64,000 nucleotides of DNA from Trochalopteron elliotii (GCA_024734555.1 JANPWX010000215.1:1126012-1190011); one strand, 5' to 3'; shown: positions 40,546-52,850, counted from the stretch's first letter. Made by a program: numbers and translations. Notes: generated from the letters alone by a model not told the origin.

Positions 40546-41187
40546 TTAGCCCCATCAATCCTGGCACAGTTTATTTCTCAATCCCACTTTCGCCAAGCAG
40601 GTTTTTACAGATGCTTTGCATGATTTGGCTGAGACACGAATAGCACCAATGGTGTTTAAAGCACAATCTTACAGGCTGCGGTTTACAGATCAACACCAGG
40701 AGCCAACACCAGCTGCAAGGGCTCCAAGCTGAGTGGAAAGGGAAGTCTCATGCAGCATTAGGGTAGGACATGTTCAACACATGGAAAAATCAAGAATTCC
40801 ATCTAAGAAAAGGTTTTCAGTGAGCATTTACAGACAATATTGCTTTGAATGTTTGCTATTTTACCCAAATGTAAGCAGATATTCACAAGGTGGCAAAAGA
40901 CACGTCTTCAGTGAACTTGAAAATTCTTCAGGGATTTGCAGTGCTTGAGCCCATCAAAGATGGACTGTTAGAATTTTGCAATATCAGAAAAAACTGTGTG
41001 CTAGTCTTTTTACCTAGTTTTCAGATAAGATTTAGCTATTTTTTGCTAAAATTTAACATGAACCTAGGCCATGACAGATTTCAATTTGGTTGGTTATATT
41101 TTGACTGAAATGTAAACAATCAAAACACAACTCTTAAGAGTGTCTACTTTCACCATCCTGACAGACACATGTGTATGTATAAAATGC

Positions 41188-41188
41188 A

Positions 41189-41219
<31 letters not shown>
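41188..41219. repeat. (CA)n microsatellite
   Basis: About 14 CA units. Confidence 0.97.
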
Positions 41220-41220
<1 letters not shown>

Positions 41221-42395
41221 AAAAATTATGTACTCCATATACATCTGGTGCGGTATATATGATGTGTCATGCTGTAATTTGTGCCCTAAAAGTTTTAATT
41301 CAAAATGAATAATATTCTTCCTAAAACATCCACACACAAGAAAAGCAAATTAAAACATGGCAGAGAACGAATATCAGTCACATAAAACAGATTAGAAGAT
41401 CACACAGGATTCTCTTGGTGTAAAATACTAATTTAGGATAAATTTTGAAGATACATATAATAATTCTGCTGTGTGGATCCCTTCTGCTGCACATGTGACT
41501 TTATTGCTTAATCTGTTAAACATAGTAGCAGCTGTCCTCTTTTACACCTCTAGGGGAAAAAAAAATCAGAATGGATTATTCAAAAGATTTAAATCCCTGT
41601 GAGACATGGCCCTTCCAGCAATACTATAAATTCTTTTGCACTCCAAGGTTAGATGCTATGTTGGCCTTGATTTAAAACCCAGGATTCTGTGGAAAATGGC
41701 AATGATATCCAGCTCTGACAAATTGAATTGGTCTCAAGGTATTGAAGGATGACTAATAAATCTCAGTCTTGATCCTGAAGCTTTGTTACACATGCTTTGA
41801 GTCTCTTTCTTTTTGAGATGTTTGAGATACTCTTATATATTAAAATCATGTCATACCAGGAATCTATTTAATTGACTTAAACCATGTTTGATATTTTCCT
41901 TCAGGGTAGAATTTAAAACTTTAATGAAGTTTGAGTGAATCTATCTTGCCTGCATGTTAGAAACAACTATAATTTGCTTTGGGCCAGTGCTACTAAACAT
42001 TTCATTGACTAAAACATACAGGAAAGAATTTCCATATAGATACAGAAGATTGCATGTGCCAGATTACTGGCATATTTCCAGTGTTAAGGAACTCGTTTCT
42101 AGGAATGGATTGATGTATATTCAGTATATGAAGCAGAATCACTGGGGTTTGACAGAAACCAGCAAGTGTGAGACTTCTGTTTTGCCATCACATTTATATT
42201 CAGGCTGAAGACTTCTGTAAGGGCCAGTCAGCCATCCTGCATACTAAGCCACCCATCCAAAGGATGCATAACACAATGAGCTGAGTTTGTAGTGGAGTGA
42301 AGATCCTAAAATTCAAGTAAGTTATTTGTGAGTTTAAACTGGAATATTTACTGAAACACAATTTCAAAATTTGAATTGGCCTCTTTTCCTTTTTA

Positions 42396-42870
42396 CAGAA
42401 TCACATAATCACAGAATTCTCTTAGGAAGAAACCTTCACAATCATCTTGTCCAACCTTCAAGCACCCTACAGCCATCAGCACCACCACAATCACCCCTAA
42501 ACCCTATCCCCAAGGGCCACATTCGTACACCTCCTGAACACTCCCAGGGATGGCGACCCCACCACCTCCCTGAACAACTTATTCTAAAGCCTAATGACTC
42601 TTTCTGAGAATTTTTTTTTCTAATATGTAATCTCGACCTCCCCTGGTGTAATTTATAGACCTTTTCTCTTGTCCTTTCAGTTGAGACAAGGCAGAGGGGA
42701 CTGACCCCCTTGCCCCCACCACTAAAATCTCATTTCAGTCAGTTGTAGGGGGCGATAGGGTCCCCCTGAGCCTTCTCTACTCCAGACTAAACAACCCGAG
42801 TTCTGTCAGTAGTTCCTCATGAAATATGTTTTCTAGACCCTCCTTAATTTCAGTCTGTACTCTTTGCTTC
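42396..42870 (-). mobile_element. CR1 LINE 3' end, about 475 bp, 5'-truncated
   Basis: The + strand starts CAGAATCACATAATCACAGAA and continues through blocks typical of the reverse complement of CR1: TTGTCCAACCTTCAAGCACC, CCAGGGATGGCGACCCCACC, AACCTCCCCTGG-like, and GTAGGGGGCGATAGGGTCCCC. It ends after TCTAGACCCTCC. It is a different, older-looking copy than the one at 27.3 kb, and antisense to the candidate gene. Confidence 0.93.
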
Positions 42871-43958
42871 ATTTAAGAACACTCCTTTGATCAACTAACA
42901 TATAAAAGCTGTTCTAAAAATTGCGTGTACTGGAAATCATATCAAGATGCACAAGGAATTACATAGCAGCCACCAGCCTTCTCTTTCATCTACACAGAAT
43001 TCCGACATATTTTGTTAGTAACTATTGAAAAGCCAGATAAAAATATTTTTCCTACCTAATTAGTTCTAGGTAATCATAAAAAAACCCCATTCTCCCAAGT
43101 CTTAACATTCCCCAACAGCCCACAAAACTCCTCTTATCTTCTTTCCCCAAGCTTGATCTTTAACCTTTTTAATTGTGCTCTGTTCCCTATTACTTGTTAG
43201 CCACACTTTTTAAGGCTATAAACTATGACCTTGTGCACCTTAAAAGGTACTTGGATTGTTAATGGGGAAAAAAATCAGTACATTTTTTCCTGTATAAAAA
43301 CAAACATATTTTCATTTGAACTTTTCTTATTTCTCTTCTAAAAGCAAAATGTCACTGCCAATCAAACTTGAAATAAGCTTCAGTGAATTTGCTTCAATTT
43401 TTTTGTTAACTTGTCTCAAACTGTATGCTGTGCCAATCAGGTCAACAACCAAGATAAATGAACTCAGGAAAACTTTGTCATGAGATCAGAAATCTTTTCA
43501 AAAATAGAAAAGTAATTGCCCGTGTCTATGCTACCTGTGAAAAAAAAATAAAAAAGAGACAAAAAGTCTCTAGCTCTTAAACAGTTTTCACTTAATTAAA
43601 ATTTAATGGTTGTAGCTTGCATCTCTGGAAATGCTCATCCAGTTTTCAATTTTTTGTCCTATTTAGTACTGCTATTGATTATTCTGAGGCTGGTAGATTT
43701 TGGAAAGCCATATAAAACACAAGGTCAGTGGTTGGCAAATGTTAATCTCTTCTATTATCCACAGTCAGGCAGATTCTGAATGTGAACATCTGTCAGCAGA
43801 GAAACTCATAATTACAGCAGGATCACCCCCAGGATTTATCTGGACAGAGTGTGTCTCGCTCTTCTATTAGCCTCCTCCCAGAGTTCTCACCTAACACTTC
43901 TGTGTACCTGAAATATTTTTTTGAGTGCAGTTTCATAGAAACACTTCTGTGACTTTAG

Positions 43959-44033
43959 AATCTCAGTTGTGGGGATTTTGCCAATGAAAGAGAGCCCATA
44001 ATTTTACAAGGCTTGGAGCCTTACTTACATAAG
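43959..44033 (+). CDS. Candidate exon 6 (75 bp)
   Basis: The acceptor CACTTCTGTGACTTTAG precedes 43959 and the donor CATAAG|GTAAAAA follows 44033. The 25 codons start and end in phase 0, matching both neighbours. They encode NLSCGDFANEREPIILQGLE and then PYLHK, which reads like ordinary globular protein. Its link to exon 5 crosses 9 kb, so an exon between them may be missing. Confidence 0.58.
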
Positions 44034-47000
44034 GTAAAAACAATTTGGTACAACTGATGAATCAAAGCATCTGGCCTGTTTTCCCTCTTGTTGCCAGTTC
44101 TATTCTCGGTACAAGGTTACTTCAGCTTTGGTTGATACTAGAGAAAACCCTACCAATACACCAGCAGCCAAAGGAATACTGCCGGTTGAAGTCTGTGGTG
44201 ATGATTAGAAATGTAATAGCCAGGAAAAAAATCCAAAGGTGCATCTGAAATAATTCCTCATATGCAGCATGAGTGCCTAAATAAATAAAAAAAAGTCATC
44301 AAGAAATCCAGGTATCAAAATTATCAAGAAATCCATAATCTTGCTCCAGGAACTGCAAGACCTATTTTGGAGTGTGGATTCCCTTTGGTCTCAATAAACA
44401 CCATGGCTTTGAGAAAATGTAGGCATCAGCCCCAGGAAATTCTGTAGAGGCAGAAATTTATTCTGACTTTGAGGATCTGGCTCTTCAAGGCCAGATCAAA
44501 ATTGCCTCTGCCATAGAAAATGAGAGCTTTAATTACTGCTGCACTTGTTTCTGATGAGAAAGGTAGAAAAGATGGAGGCTCAGTGCCTTGAACCCATTTG
44601 CTTTCAAGGAACCTTACTTCTGGAGTTCTGGTGTTTCAGGAAAGTTTAGATAAAACTCTGTTTCTGTAACAAAGGGTCACTTGGTAGGATACCAGCCCTG
44701 CCCAGACACGAACCTGAGTTGGAGATTCTGACTGGAAAACTCATGGCCTCAGGACAGGTAGCCTTGTTCTCCATGTACTTGCAGAGACCTGGACTTGCTT
44801 TCTTCCTCTCACCTCTTGGGTTGCATAGGACCGTCATCACCCCAGACCATCTTACTGGGATGAGGTGCTTAACTTTTGGATGTTACACTGCAACAGAAGC
44901 ATAGTAAGATTCTGGTCACAGTTGTTCTCTATAATTTAGACTGTGCACATGGGCTGTACTGCATATTAAACACCTTTACAGTGACAACAAAATGGTCTTT
45001 TTTCTACTACTTATGCTCAAAAAGCCTATTGCAAAAGACTGTAATTTTAAAAAAAAAAATTTTTAATGAAGCAGAAATATTGGTACTCAATGGAAACTTC
45101 AAGTACTTATTGCTACAGCCTTTTTAAAGAGAAGGTTATATTACTTCACAGGACAGTCACCAAAGGCACCCTTGAACAGATAATTAGATTTTACTCCAAA
45201 AAAAGTAAAATTATCTGTTGTGTAGAGACCGAGCATGGTAAATTTCATCCCAGGATTTCATTACTCAACGAAAATTGTGTCTATCTCAGTTTTCAAGCTT
45301 CAAGTGCAGTTACTTTGGTTAGAATTAGTTTTAAAATAGGAAATAGCTATAAAATTTACAGAGAACTGTTGATTTACATTCTTTTAAAATTATAGGTGAA
45401 TTAAAGCAGGTCAAAAGCGTTTGACTTGATAACAGTTGAAAAAACTCTTTTTGAAGTGAAAAAAACATAGAAAAGAGTCTAAAAGCAGAATGTTTCCTTC
45501 CATGAAAGCAAATTCTTAAAAATTGAGAGTTATGATGGAAACTTGTTTGTAGTCTAAGACTGATGCAAGTTCTCCTGCTGATGGTTTGAATTAACAAGAT
45601 ATTGGCCATTAGCCAAAGACATAATACTGCTCTCCAATTGACCATGTCAAGATACTATAACTTAGGTATTGTGACACTATAATGTGGTTATAACATTTCA
45701 GGCTGTTTTCTATCAGCCTTGGTCACAGTGGACTGAGGACATGCATATTTCATGCATTGGGATAAATCTTTATATAACAGAGTGTTAGGTTGCAGTGTAA
45801 GATGTAACCAAAAATATATATGCTATATACCATCTGTTAAAACCAGGTGGGGCAGTGCTTCTTTATCTTTTCCAGGACCCATGCTCCACCCAGGGAGATA
45901 TCTTCTGTTAATGGGCCATTAAGGCTGACCACATGACTGATAACATTACCTCATCCCATTGGGAGATGCTCCACGCAGTGGGAGGAGCCAAGCATTCCTA
46001 CCTGGATAAAAATCTGAACGTCAGAACACCAAGACAGCCTGTTTCCACTGGATTCCCAGAGGAAGACTGGACCCATCTCACCACCACTGGACCTTCAGAG
46101 GAAAACTACACCCTTCTACATGACTATTTCTGCTCCAACAGAGCCACATCAGTCACCTCAGGAGGACTTGTTTGGACTGCTACCAACGCCCTGACCAACA
46201 GGGTGTCAGGCTGTATTCTGACTCTGTCAGTGTTTTCTTTTTGTTTGTTAGCATTTTTTGCACTACTACATTTTTATTTTAATTTTCCTAGTAAAGAACT
46301 GTTATTCCTATTCCCATATCTTTGCCTGAGAGCCCCTTAATTTCAAAATTATAATAATTCATAGGGAGAGGGTTTACATCTTCAAGGGAGGCTCCTGCCT
46401 TCCTTAGCAGACACCTGCTAAGGTGTCTGATAAGGTGTTTCCAAATCAGGACAAACAGGCACAGCTGCACATCTGCTGTAAAAGAGCTAGACAATGTTAT
46501 TTTAAAACTACACAAGCAGCACCAACCTACAGTATAAACTGAATGTCAGGAAGGTAAGTGAGAAAACATATTGCTGTTATTAAGGGCAGTCACTCTACTG
46601 TAGAACTGACTGGGAATTTTTAGGTTTAAAGCCATTGGAAAATGTTAATTAACTAAACAGAAACTTTTAAAATAATTTATCAGTTTAGTCAATGTTTTAA
46701 TTTTTCCACAGTGTTTAGCCACAGTATAAAATTTTAAAACTCTAAAGTATAGAAATTTAGTCTTTAAAAAATTATTTTTTCTCAGATCACTCATTTTAAG
46801 CCCATAACTGTTGACTTCTATATGAGTACAGCAAGTGTTCTGGTGTAAAACTGTCAATCTGTCCTGCACAAGATAAATTGCTTCACATAAATAAACACCT
46901 CTTCTTTTAATGATGGCTATGATAAAAGTTGAAGCTTCCATGAGGATATAAAAAGACTTGTTCACACTTCTGTTTTCCCATGACTCAGAATGTTTGCCAA

Positions 47001-50000
47001 TAGTCTTGGACTAGTGTAGGTCTCTTCTAGTGTAGCTGATCCCATGCAATTGGAGCAGCTCCAGCAGACTGATTACTCCATCCAGAACAGCCATTAACCT
47101 GGTGCATAATCCACATATATGGAAGTTAAAGGTTCAAGATGTTTGTCAGAATTTTGCAAAGGAGGAATTTATACTCATACTTTCCAGATTTCCTCAGACA
47201 AGACAGCATAAAAAAGACAAAAATGTCAGTAATATTGGTAGGATGTGGAAAATGTTGCACACAGGACTGATGCACATAAATGGGTATGAATAAAATCTAT
47301 TCTGTGGCCATGTTATTCACTTTAGTGACCATTCTCATATATTTCCTTGCAAACAAATGTGCCATGTCTTGTGAGAAAAACATGCAGAAACAATATGCAG
47401 TTTGAGAAAAATGTTGCTATTGTTTCTTTACTGCAAACCACAAAGACACACTGAACAATAAAGAAAAAATAAAGAAAACATTTGGAAAAAATTAGCCAAC
47501 AGTCCAGAAGGCTTTTCCAAGTGTACTGTCCTTTGCTACTTCAATTCGAACATGGCCTTTTATTTCTGGAAAACAATAGAATTCTGGTTTTGAGCACTGT
47601 TAATGCCATCACTGTGAATATTTTCTCAAAAAATATGAAAATGTAGCTGGATAAGAAATTACGCTGATGATACAAAGAATGCTCTAATAATCTCTAAGTA
47701 TGCAGTATAAGGGACTTTATTAGCTGAAGGGGGCCCAGGCTATGATACCTTTACCCTTAAGGCACCTGTCCACTATATTTGTAAAAAACTAGGTCACTAT
47801 TCAATGAACTTCATAGGATCCACTCCACAGGAAAGAGACAAACCAAGAAATTTTTATGGTTTTATACATTTCTAACGTGGTGTCTTGGTAACTCTGCTCT
47901 CTAGATTTATTCTCAAGAGCTCATCTAAAAGTTAGGGTTCTGACTGATTGTGAGGTAACACAGCTATGAACATGTTTCCTTATTCTCCCTTTCAGGCCAT
48001 GACTCACTTTCATCGACACTAAGTATGAGTAGCTCCTATATCTTGAGCAAAAAGTAATTCCAATAACTCTATTAGTACATTACTTAAACGCAGCATCTGA
48101 GTCAGAAGTCCTTCCTCAGGTGTCCTCAGGTGCTACAGCAATTACACATAGGTATGAAGATTCACTGCAAAGCTTTCAAATTTTAGGATGGGGAAAGATT
48201 TTTATCAACTATGCTTCAGGTGCAAGACCTTCAGAAATGAGAATGATTTCAGCTATATTGCTGCACTTTTTCTCACACAGCTCTAGTCCATTCTTCTGGA
48301 TAATCCTTACTTTCCTTATGGCACAGTGAACCTTCATGCTCAACTCCATGCTTTGAGTACTTCTGTAGGGTCTATAAGAAGAAGACACCAAAAAAATGAA
48401 GCAATGAATATAAAGATGCTCAAGTATTTCATTTATTCTGACTTACAGATTGGAGCAGTTGGGTGGAGGTTTTTGTGAGAGGTTTTTTGTTTGGTTGGTT
48501 GGTTTGGATTGCAACAGTAACAAGTAACTTTTTCTTTATAAAGCACTTTACTCACCAAATGTCAGGAGATATAAACAAAAGAACATGAAGTGCAATAGGA
48601 AAACTAGGTCTGTGTAAGAATAAGAGCTGATCAAGTCTCAATAAAGGATTTTAGCGAACTGCTAGAGTGTGTAGGTCCCCTGAGATTCTTCTAGAGCTTT
48701 GATTTCAGGAACTGCAACGATGAAGGAGCCAGTGTGGTTTTTTAAAGAGAAAACAACATGTTATTTCAACCAGAGCTCTACTTCATAACATGTCTGACTT
48801 GCAGTAAGCTTCTTCTCTTCCTTTGTTTTGCTCACTGCGTTTATAGCAGACTATCATTACAGCTTTAATCTGGAAACTACAAGCTTCCATTTCCAAAAAC
48901 ATGAACGAGCTGGAAGAGTTCTAAAGTTATCTTATTTTTAAAATTAACAACAAAATTTTAGAACTTTATTCTGATCAGTATTTGAGTAAGAGAAAAGAAG
49001 TTGGGAAAAGCTTTTTTCTTTAAATCTTACTAAAATTTTCTTTACATGCTCAAAGCAAATCAGTATAATATAACATTATAAGAAAATATTAAATGCATTT
49101 AATTACCTATCTTTTATGCAGGTTCTTTTACTTTTATCTTCCTTTTAGGTACTGAATCTTGTTATCTTTCTCTCATAATATGTGTTGCCATGAACAGTGC
49201 TTTCAGTCCTTGTACTCTGATTTAACCCTTTGTGTTCTTGACAATTTGACTTCTCTCTCCTAGAACAGGCATTTACTCAGAAATACAATTTGTGTTCCAC
49301 CCAACTAGCATAGCAGGTTATTTTCTGTAAGCTGAGATTCTGGTGTTGTTTATGTATTGCATATTAACCTTTTCTTTCAACCCAAGAAATCTTATTTATA
49401 TTCCAGCAGAGCAGGTGAATGAAGCACTCTATCAATGATAAGCAGAACTTTGGAGTCCACGAAGCACATGTAGGGTGTGTGCAAGGGGGCAACAGTGACA
49501 GTGTTCATAACTACGTTTTCTGATGATGTATAGTCAGGAAGTCTTTCCCCATTCCAACAGGCACATTTTTTTATATGACTTTATTATTGTCCAAGGGTAG
49601 GGGACAGATGACATTTCAAACAAGTCTCAGCAGGCAACTGGAGGATAGAAAGCCCAGTCTAAAAAATACAGGATACAAAGATTTTCTTTCTCTTCTTACA
49701 AACTTTTCTAAGCCTTTTTTTTTTTCCTGAGTGATTCTTATCAGCCTCTCCACCTTTGTGGCAAGAACACTGGCCAATGGTCCAGTAACTAAAGATATGG
49801 TCATTAACAGAAGGATTAAGTTTGCTCTACATGGTACATGGAACAAATACATAGGATACAAACCCTGAAATAGAATTAATCTATTGCTGTTATCAGACAA
49901 ATATACTGTTCTATACTGTTCACTACTGTCATACTGGAAAGCTGCTTATTCTTAGCAAGAGGGGAAAAGAAGTGACACTAGAAGGCAATTGCGTTTGTGT

Positions 50001-50232
50001 CAGCAGAGATATTTCTGACAGGATATCACTGGGTTCATATTTCCTTATATACTATTGCAAAGGAAGTAGGTCAGTTGTTTTTCCATTCTGTGGATGAACG
50101 TTGTGTAGTTAGGGTATCTCCATTGTTTAGATGCAGAGAAATACTGTCTCAAAAATGGCTGTGTTTGCAGGAAACTGAAGCAAAATACTTTGTTGCCTTA
50201 TGCTTGCAGTGTCTTAAATAATTGTCTCCCAG
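44034..50232 (+). other. Proposed intron 6, about 6.2 kb
   Basis: Contains one sense-oriented LTR (45835-46453); otherwise AT-rich DNA in which I recognise nothing. Confidence 0.5.
45835..46453 (+). mobile_element. Avian endogenous-retrovirus LTR, about 619 bp
   Basis: Starts TGTTAAAACCAGG and ends around CAGGACA. I recognise the terminal stretch (AGTAAAGAACTGTTATTCC, then CCATATCTTTGCCTGAGAGC and ATTATAATAATTC) from LTRs common in songbird genomes; this is from memory. A TATA-like GGATAAAAAT lies at 46005-46014. No gag, pol or env sequence adjoins it, so it is solo. No clear target duplication is seen. The 135-codon frame across it is not a known protein. Confidence 0.82.
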
Positions 50233-50328
50233 CTTCTGGTTACAAGATTCTCTGGAGAAGGGATTGAAAATGATATCTATGAAACTGCTCCCAAGGGCTA
50301 TTTCACAGCATATATGGTAGGACACAAG
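50233..50328 (+). CDS. Candidate exon 7 (96 bp)
   Basis: The acceptor AATTGTCTCCCAG ends at 50232 and the donor is CACAAG|GTAAAAG at 50329. The exon has 32 codons in phase 0 at both ends. The peptide contains RFSGEGIENDIYETAPKGYF and then TAYMVGHK. It uses GC-ending codons alongside AT-ending ones and reads as clear coding sequence in an AT-rich setting. Confidence 0.7.
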
Positions 50329-51076
50329 GTAAAAGAGGTAGAGTTTTGGGAGCAACGGGAAACAGTGTGGACATTGATGTCAGTGGTCACAAGAACGTGC
50401 TGTCACTCAGACTGTTGTTCAGGGCTCTCTCAGGCTGTGTCCAAATGACTCAGTCTGGGATGACTGTCTCAGTCTTTAGTGACATGAATCTCCCAGATGT
50501 ATATTGACTCACTGTAGAACATGACACGGGTAGGTTTTTTTGCTCCTCTTCCTCATACCATGGTTTCCACAGGAAGGAAACTGGGAGAAGAGGTCCAATG
50601 GGAGTTGCAGTGTGTTGCATTCAGAGCTCTGATCAGGATGACTGACATTACAGCTGACAGAACAAGAGGTCCACAGTCTAGCTATAGCTTCAGTTAATGG
50701 GCTTAAACATAGTGGACCAATATACTTTGAGATGATAACATTTTCTTCTGAGGTCTACCTTCCTGTTGTATGAGATATCTGAAGAGCAGCTGAGGTGTCA
50801 TAAAATCCTGTGAAAGAAAAGCTGTTGTGCTGAGTGGGACTGGTCTTATAACACAACTTGCTCTAAGAGGTCCTATACAGAATCTCAGCTCTAATTGCTG
50901 AACTTAAAATCTTTGGCATGTCAGAATCTTAAATTTTGCTTTCCTGCTTTGAAAATCAGTGATTGATCATTCTGTCTGAATTTTGAGTAAATTTGTTTAG
51001 TTATTGCATCTGTTTCATTAAGGAACTGCACTTGACAAATTCAAAAATCTTCATTAGATGTTATGCTTTCACAAAG

Positions 51077-51292
51077 AAAATCTCCAGAGAATTTAAATCA
51101 CAACAACAAAAGAAACAGAAACTTCCCCTTCCAGCCATCCCCAAAGATCTAAAGTTTTCTCAGAAATTCAGAACATTCCCCTCAGGTCTTCGTTCCCAGC
51201 AAAAACAGTCTCCTATTTCCTTTAACACACTGCCTAATGAGAAAAAAGTAAATACTCCAACAGAAAAGATTTTTAATCATCCAAAGTGGTGA
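51077..51292 (+). CDS. Candidate terminal exon 8 with stop codon
   Basis: The frame runs to a TGA at 51290-51292 and encodes a Lys/Gln/Pro/Ser-rich, disordered-looking C-terminus (for example KKQKLPLPAIPKDLKF, ending IFNHPKW). It is far from random in composition. Phase 0 continues from exon 7. Two phase-0 acceptors are possible: before 51077 (GCTTTCACAAAG) and before 51023 (CTGTTTCATTAAG). The second adds 18 residues that look less coding-like, so I chose 51077. An AATAAA lies 182 bp past the stop. Confidence 0.66.
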   Translation, partial: KISREFKSQQQKKQKLPLPAIPKDLKFSQKFRTFPSGLRSQQKQSPISFNTLPNEKKVNTPTEKIFNHPKW

Positions 51293-51473
51293 CTCTGCAG
51301 TACAAATCAAGGAATTAGCAGCAACTGATTTTAAATACGAGATACAATAGAAGTGCCTCAGGGCAAATCAAAAGCCAATCTGTAATTTTACAAAAATGTG
51401 AGGCTGAATTTTATTCAATTTAAACATGATTTTCACAGCAATTCCATATGTAATGTGCCATTTTTTCCGTCAG

Positions 51474-51479
51474 AATAAA
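51474..51479 (+). terminator. Polyadenylation signal AATAAA
   Basis: Canonical hexamer in CAGAATAAATTAAAATGG, about 180 bp after the stop codon of the candidate gene. The distance and strand fit a short 3' UTR. The motif is common in AT-rich DNA, so it only supports the model. Confidence 0.45.
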
Positions 51480-51876
51480 TTAAAATGGACCTTTTATTAT
51501 TGAATATTATGAAAAGGCCAAAATGATCACGTCATTTCTGATCCTTCATTATATGGTTATGTTGTTACTGTATTAAAGAAGTGTTTGCTTTGATATCTTG
51601 TAATCCTTCATAGGATCCTTCTTCTATAATGCATGAGCATTGAATTCAATGCTTTGCTATTGCACTTGAGTTCTGCTGGTAGCTCAGGAGAGAAGTTTAG
51701 GGACAGTTATAGATGAGAAAGTAACCAGAGGAAGGAAAGGAAAGAGCTCTTGACACTTATGGGTATTGTAGATGGGTGTCTACAGTCACTGTGGAAAAAG
51801 AATAAAAACATATTTGTATATCTATCATGTCTCATAGCTGTGCTGGGCAATGATATAATCTGATATAATCTGATTT

Positions 51877-51895
51877 CTAGTTTCTAAGAAACTAG
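51877..51895. repeat. 9-bp inverted repeat beside a 10-bp tandem duplication
   Basis: CTAGTTTCT-A-AGAAACTAG. Just upstream, TGATATAATC is repeated twice (51851-51870). Confidence 0.85.
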
Positions 51896-52734
51896 GAAAC
51901 TGAAAAAATTCTTTGTTTAGAGTAAGACATTACAAGATAAAAAAAACAAAGGGCTGTGATGTGTCTCTTCTCAACAGATGTTTTGAGTAAATGGGGCAAT
52001 GTATCATGTTGGAGGACTAAGAAGTTGTTTCTTTATTACATTGCAGCCACACTACTGCGGAGTTTGTTTTTTTTTCTGTGAATTTCGGATACCTAAATAA
52101 AATTAATGGAAAAATTCTGTTTCTCTGTATCACCAGTCTTTGGCATTATGAAGGAATATAATGTTCTAGGAGTGTTTTGCTTACTTGAAGCAACAAAAAA
52201 ACCGATTTAATTAATTCATTTTTTAATGTATGGAGCTTTTGTGATACACAGTCACTGTGTAGAGTTTTATGATACAGTTTCTCATTGGCATGACAGACCC
52301 ACAAATTTCATCCTCAATTACAACTCATTTTAATTTGATTCTAAACTATAACTCCTGCTAATTGTGAAGGGAAACTAAATACAGACTAGCAGGGCAAGTA
52401 CTCAGCAAGTATTAGAATCCATAGCCAAGAAGAGACTGTGCTCTAGTCATGCAAACCTGGGTGTGGGTTGTCTAGTCTACGTTGGTACATTTTTACACAA
52501 CTCTCCATATTCTAGCAACAGCTAACCTGTGCAAATGAAAGCCTTTTGAATTGTTCTCTCAGGAGTTTCAATATGAATGTAAATATTGTCTAAGTTAAAC
52601 CACTTTATAATCATGTTGGTGGTATTTCTAGAGTGGGCATAATTTTAGTCAAAAGAGATTTTGAGGCCTAGGAGAATCACATCCTGGGCCCTTGAAAATA
52701 CAATTGCAATGGTTTTAATCACATTTAATATTTA

Positions 52735-52850
52735 ACATTTAATTATTTTATATTTATAAAAATATATAATATAATATTATATATATATACACACACATAA
52801 TATTTATAAAAATAAATATTTAAAATATTTAATTATTTATTCCTGTGTTC
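52735..52850. repeat. AT-only low-complexity patch
   Basis: TATATAATATAATATTATATATATATACACACACATAATATT-type sequence containing two copies of TATTTATAAAAATA. Confidence 0.88.

Larger units (their letters stand above)
35009..43958 (+). other. Proposed intron 5, about 9 kb; may hide missed exons
   Basis: Holds an A/C-rich tract (37584-37640), a (GAAT)n repeat, a C/T-rich stretch (about 40320-40545), a (CA)n repeat and an antisense CR1 end. Several exon-like segments were examined and rejected for phase or stop-codon reasons. Any real exon inside must keep phase 0 overall. Confidence 0.45.
12029..51292 (+). other. Candidate multi-exon protein-coding gene, 5'-partial, unrecognised product
   Basis: Eight exons can be joined on the + strand with consistent phases (2-2, 2-2, 2-0, 0-2, 2-0, 0-0, 0-0, 0-stop), giving about 280 residues to a TGA at 51290-51292. 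Most exons are open in one frame only, and that frame is the one the neighbouring exon demands. Three junctions are of the AG|A type, completing an Arg codon. Introns are about 0.6, 8.2, 10.3, 3.5, 9.0, 6.2 and 0.7 kb; the 9.0 kb one may hide further exons. The product is basic, with a short Pro/Gly motif (HPFPPYGG), a charged helix-like stretch (KRFKKEKEEKKNFF) and a disordered-looking C-terminal tail. I see no transmembrane segment or known catalytic motif. I do not recognise the family and give no function. Retroelements in the introns are mostly antisense to it, which fits a transcribed + strand. The 5' exons and promoter were not found. Boundaries come from reading splice consensus by eye. 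Confidence 0.62.

Noticed and set aside
40144..40870. Two exon-like segments (40144-40192 and about 40821-40870) that could be chained
   Set aside because: Weak acceptors. The pair fits the phase, but the peptide is unlike its neighbours; easy to obtain by chance over 9 kb.
42204..42284. Phase-0 open segment with good acceptor and in-frame TGA, a possible alternative last exon
   Set aside because: A second frame is equally open, no poly(A) signal follows closely, and it would exclude the better supported exons 6-8.
45933..46340. 135-codon frame
   Set aside because: Lies almost entirely in the LTR at 45.8-46.5 kb and matches no retroviral protein.
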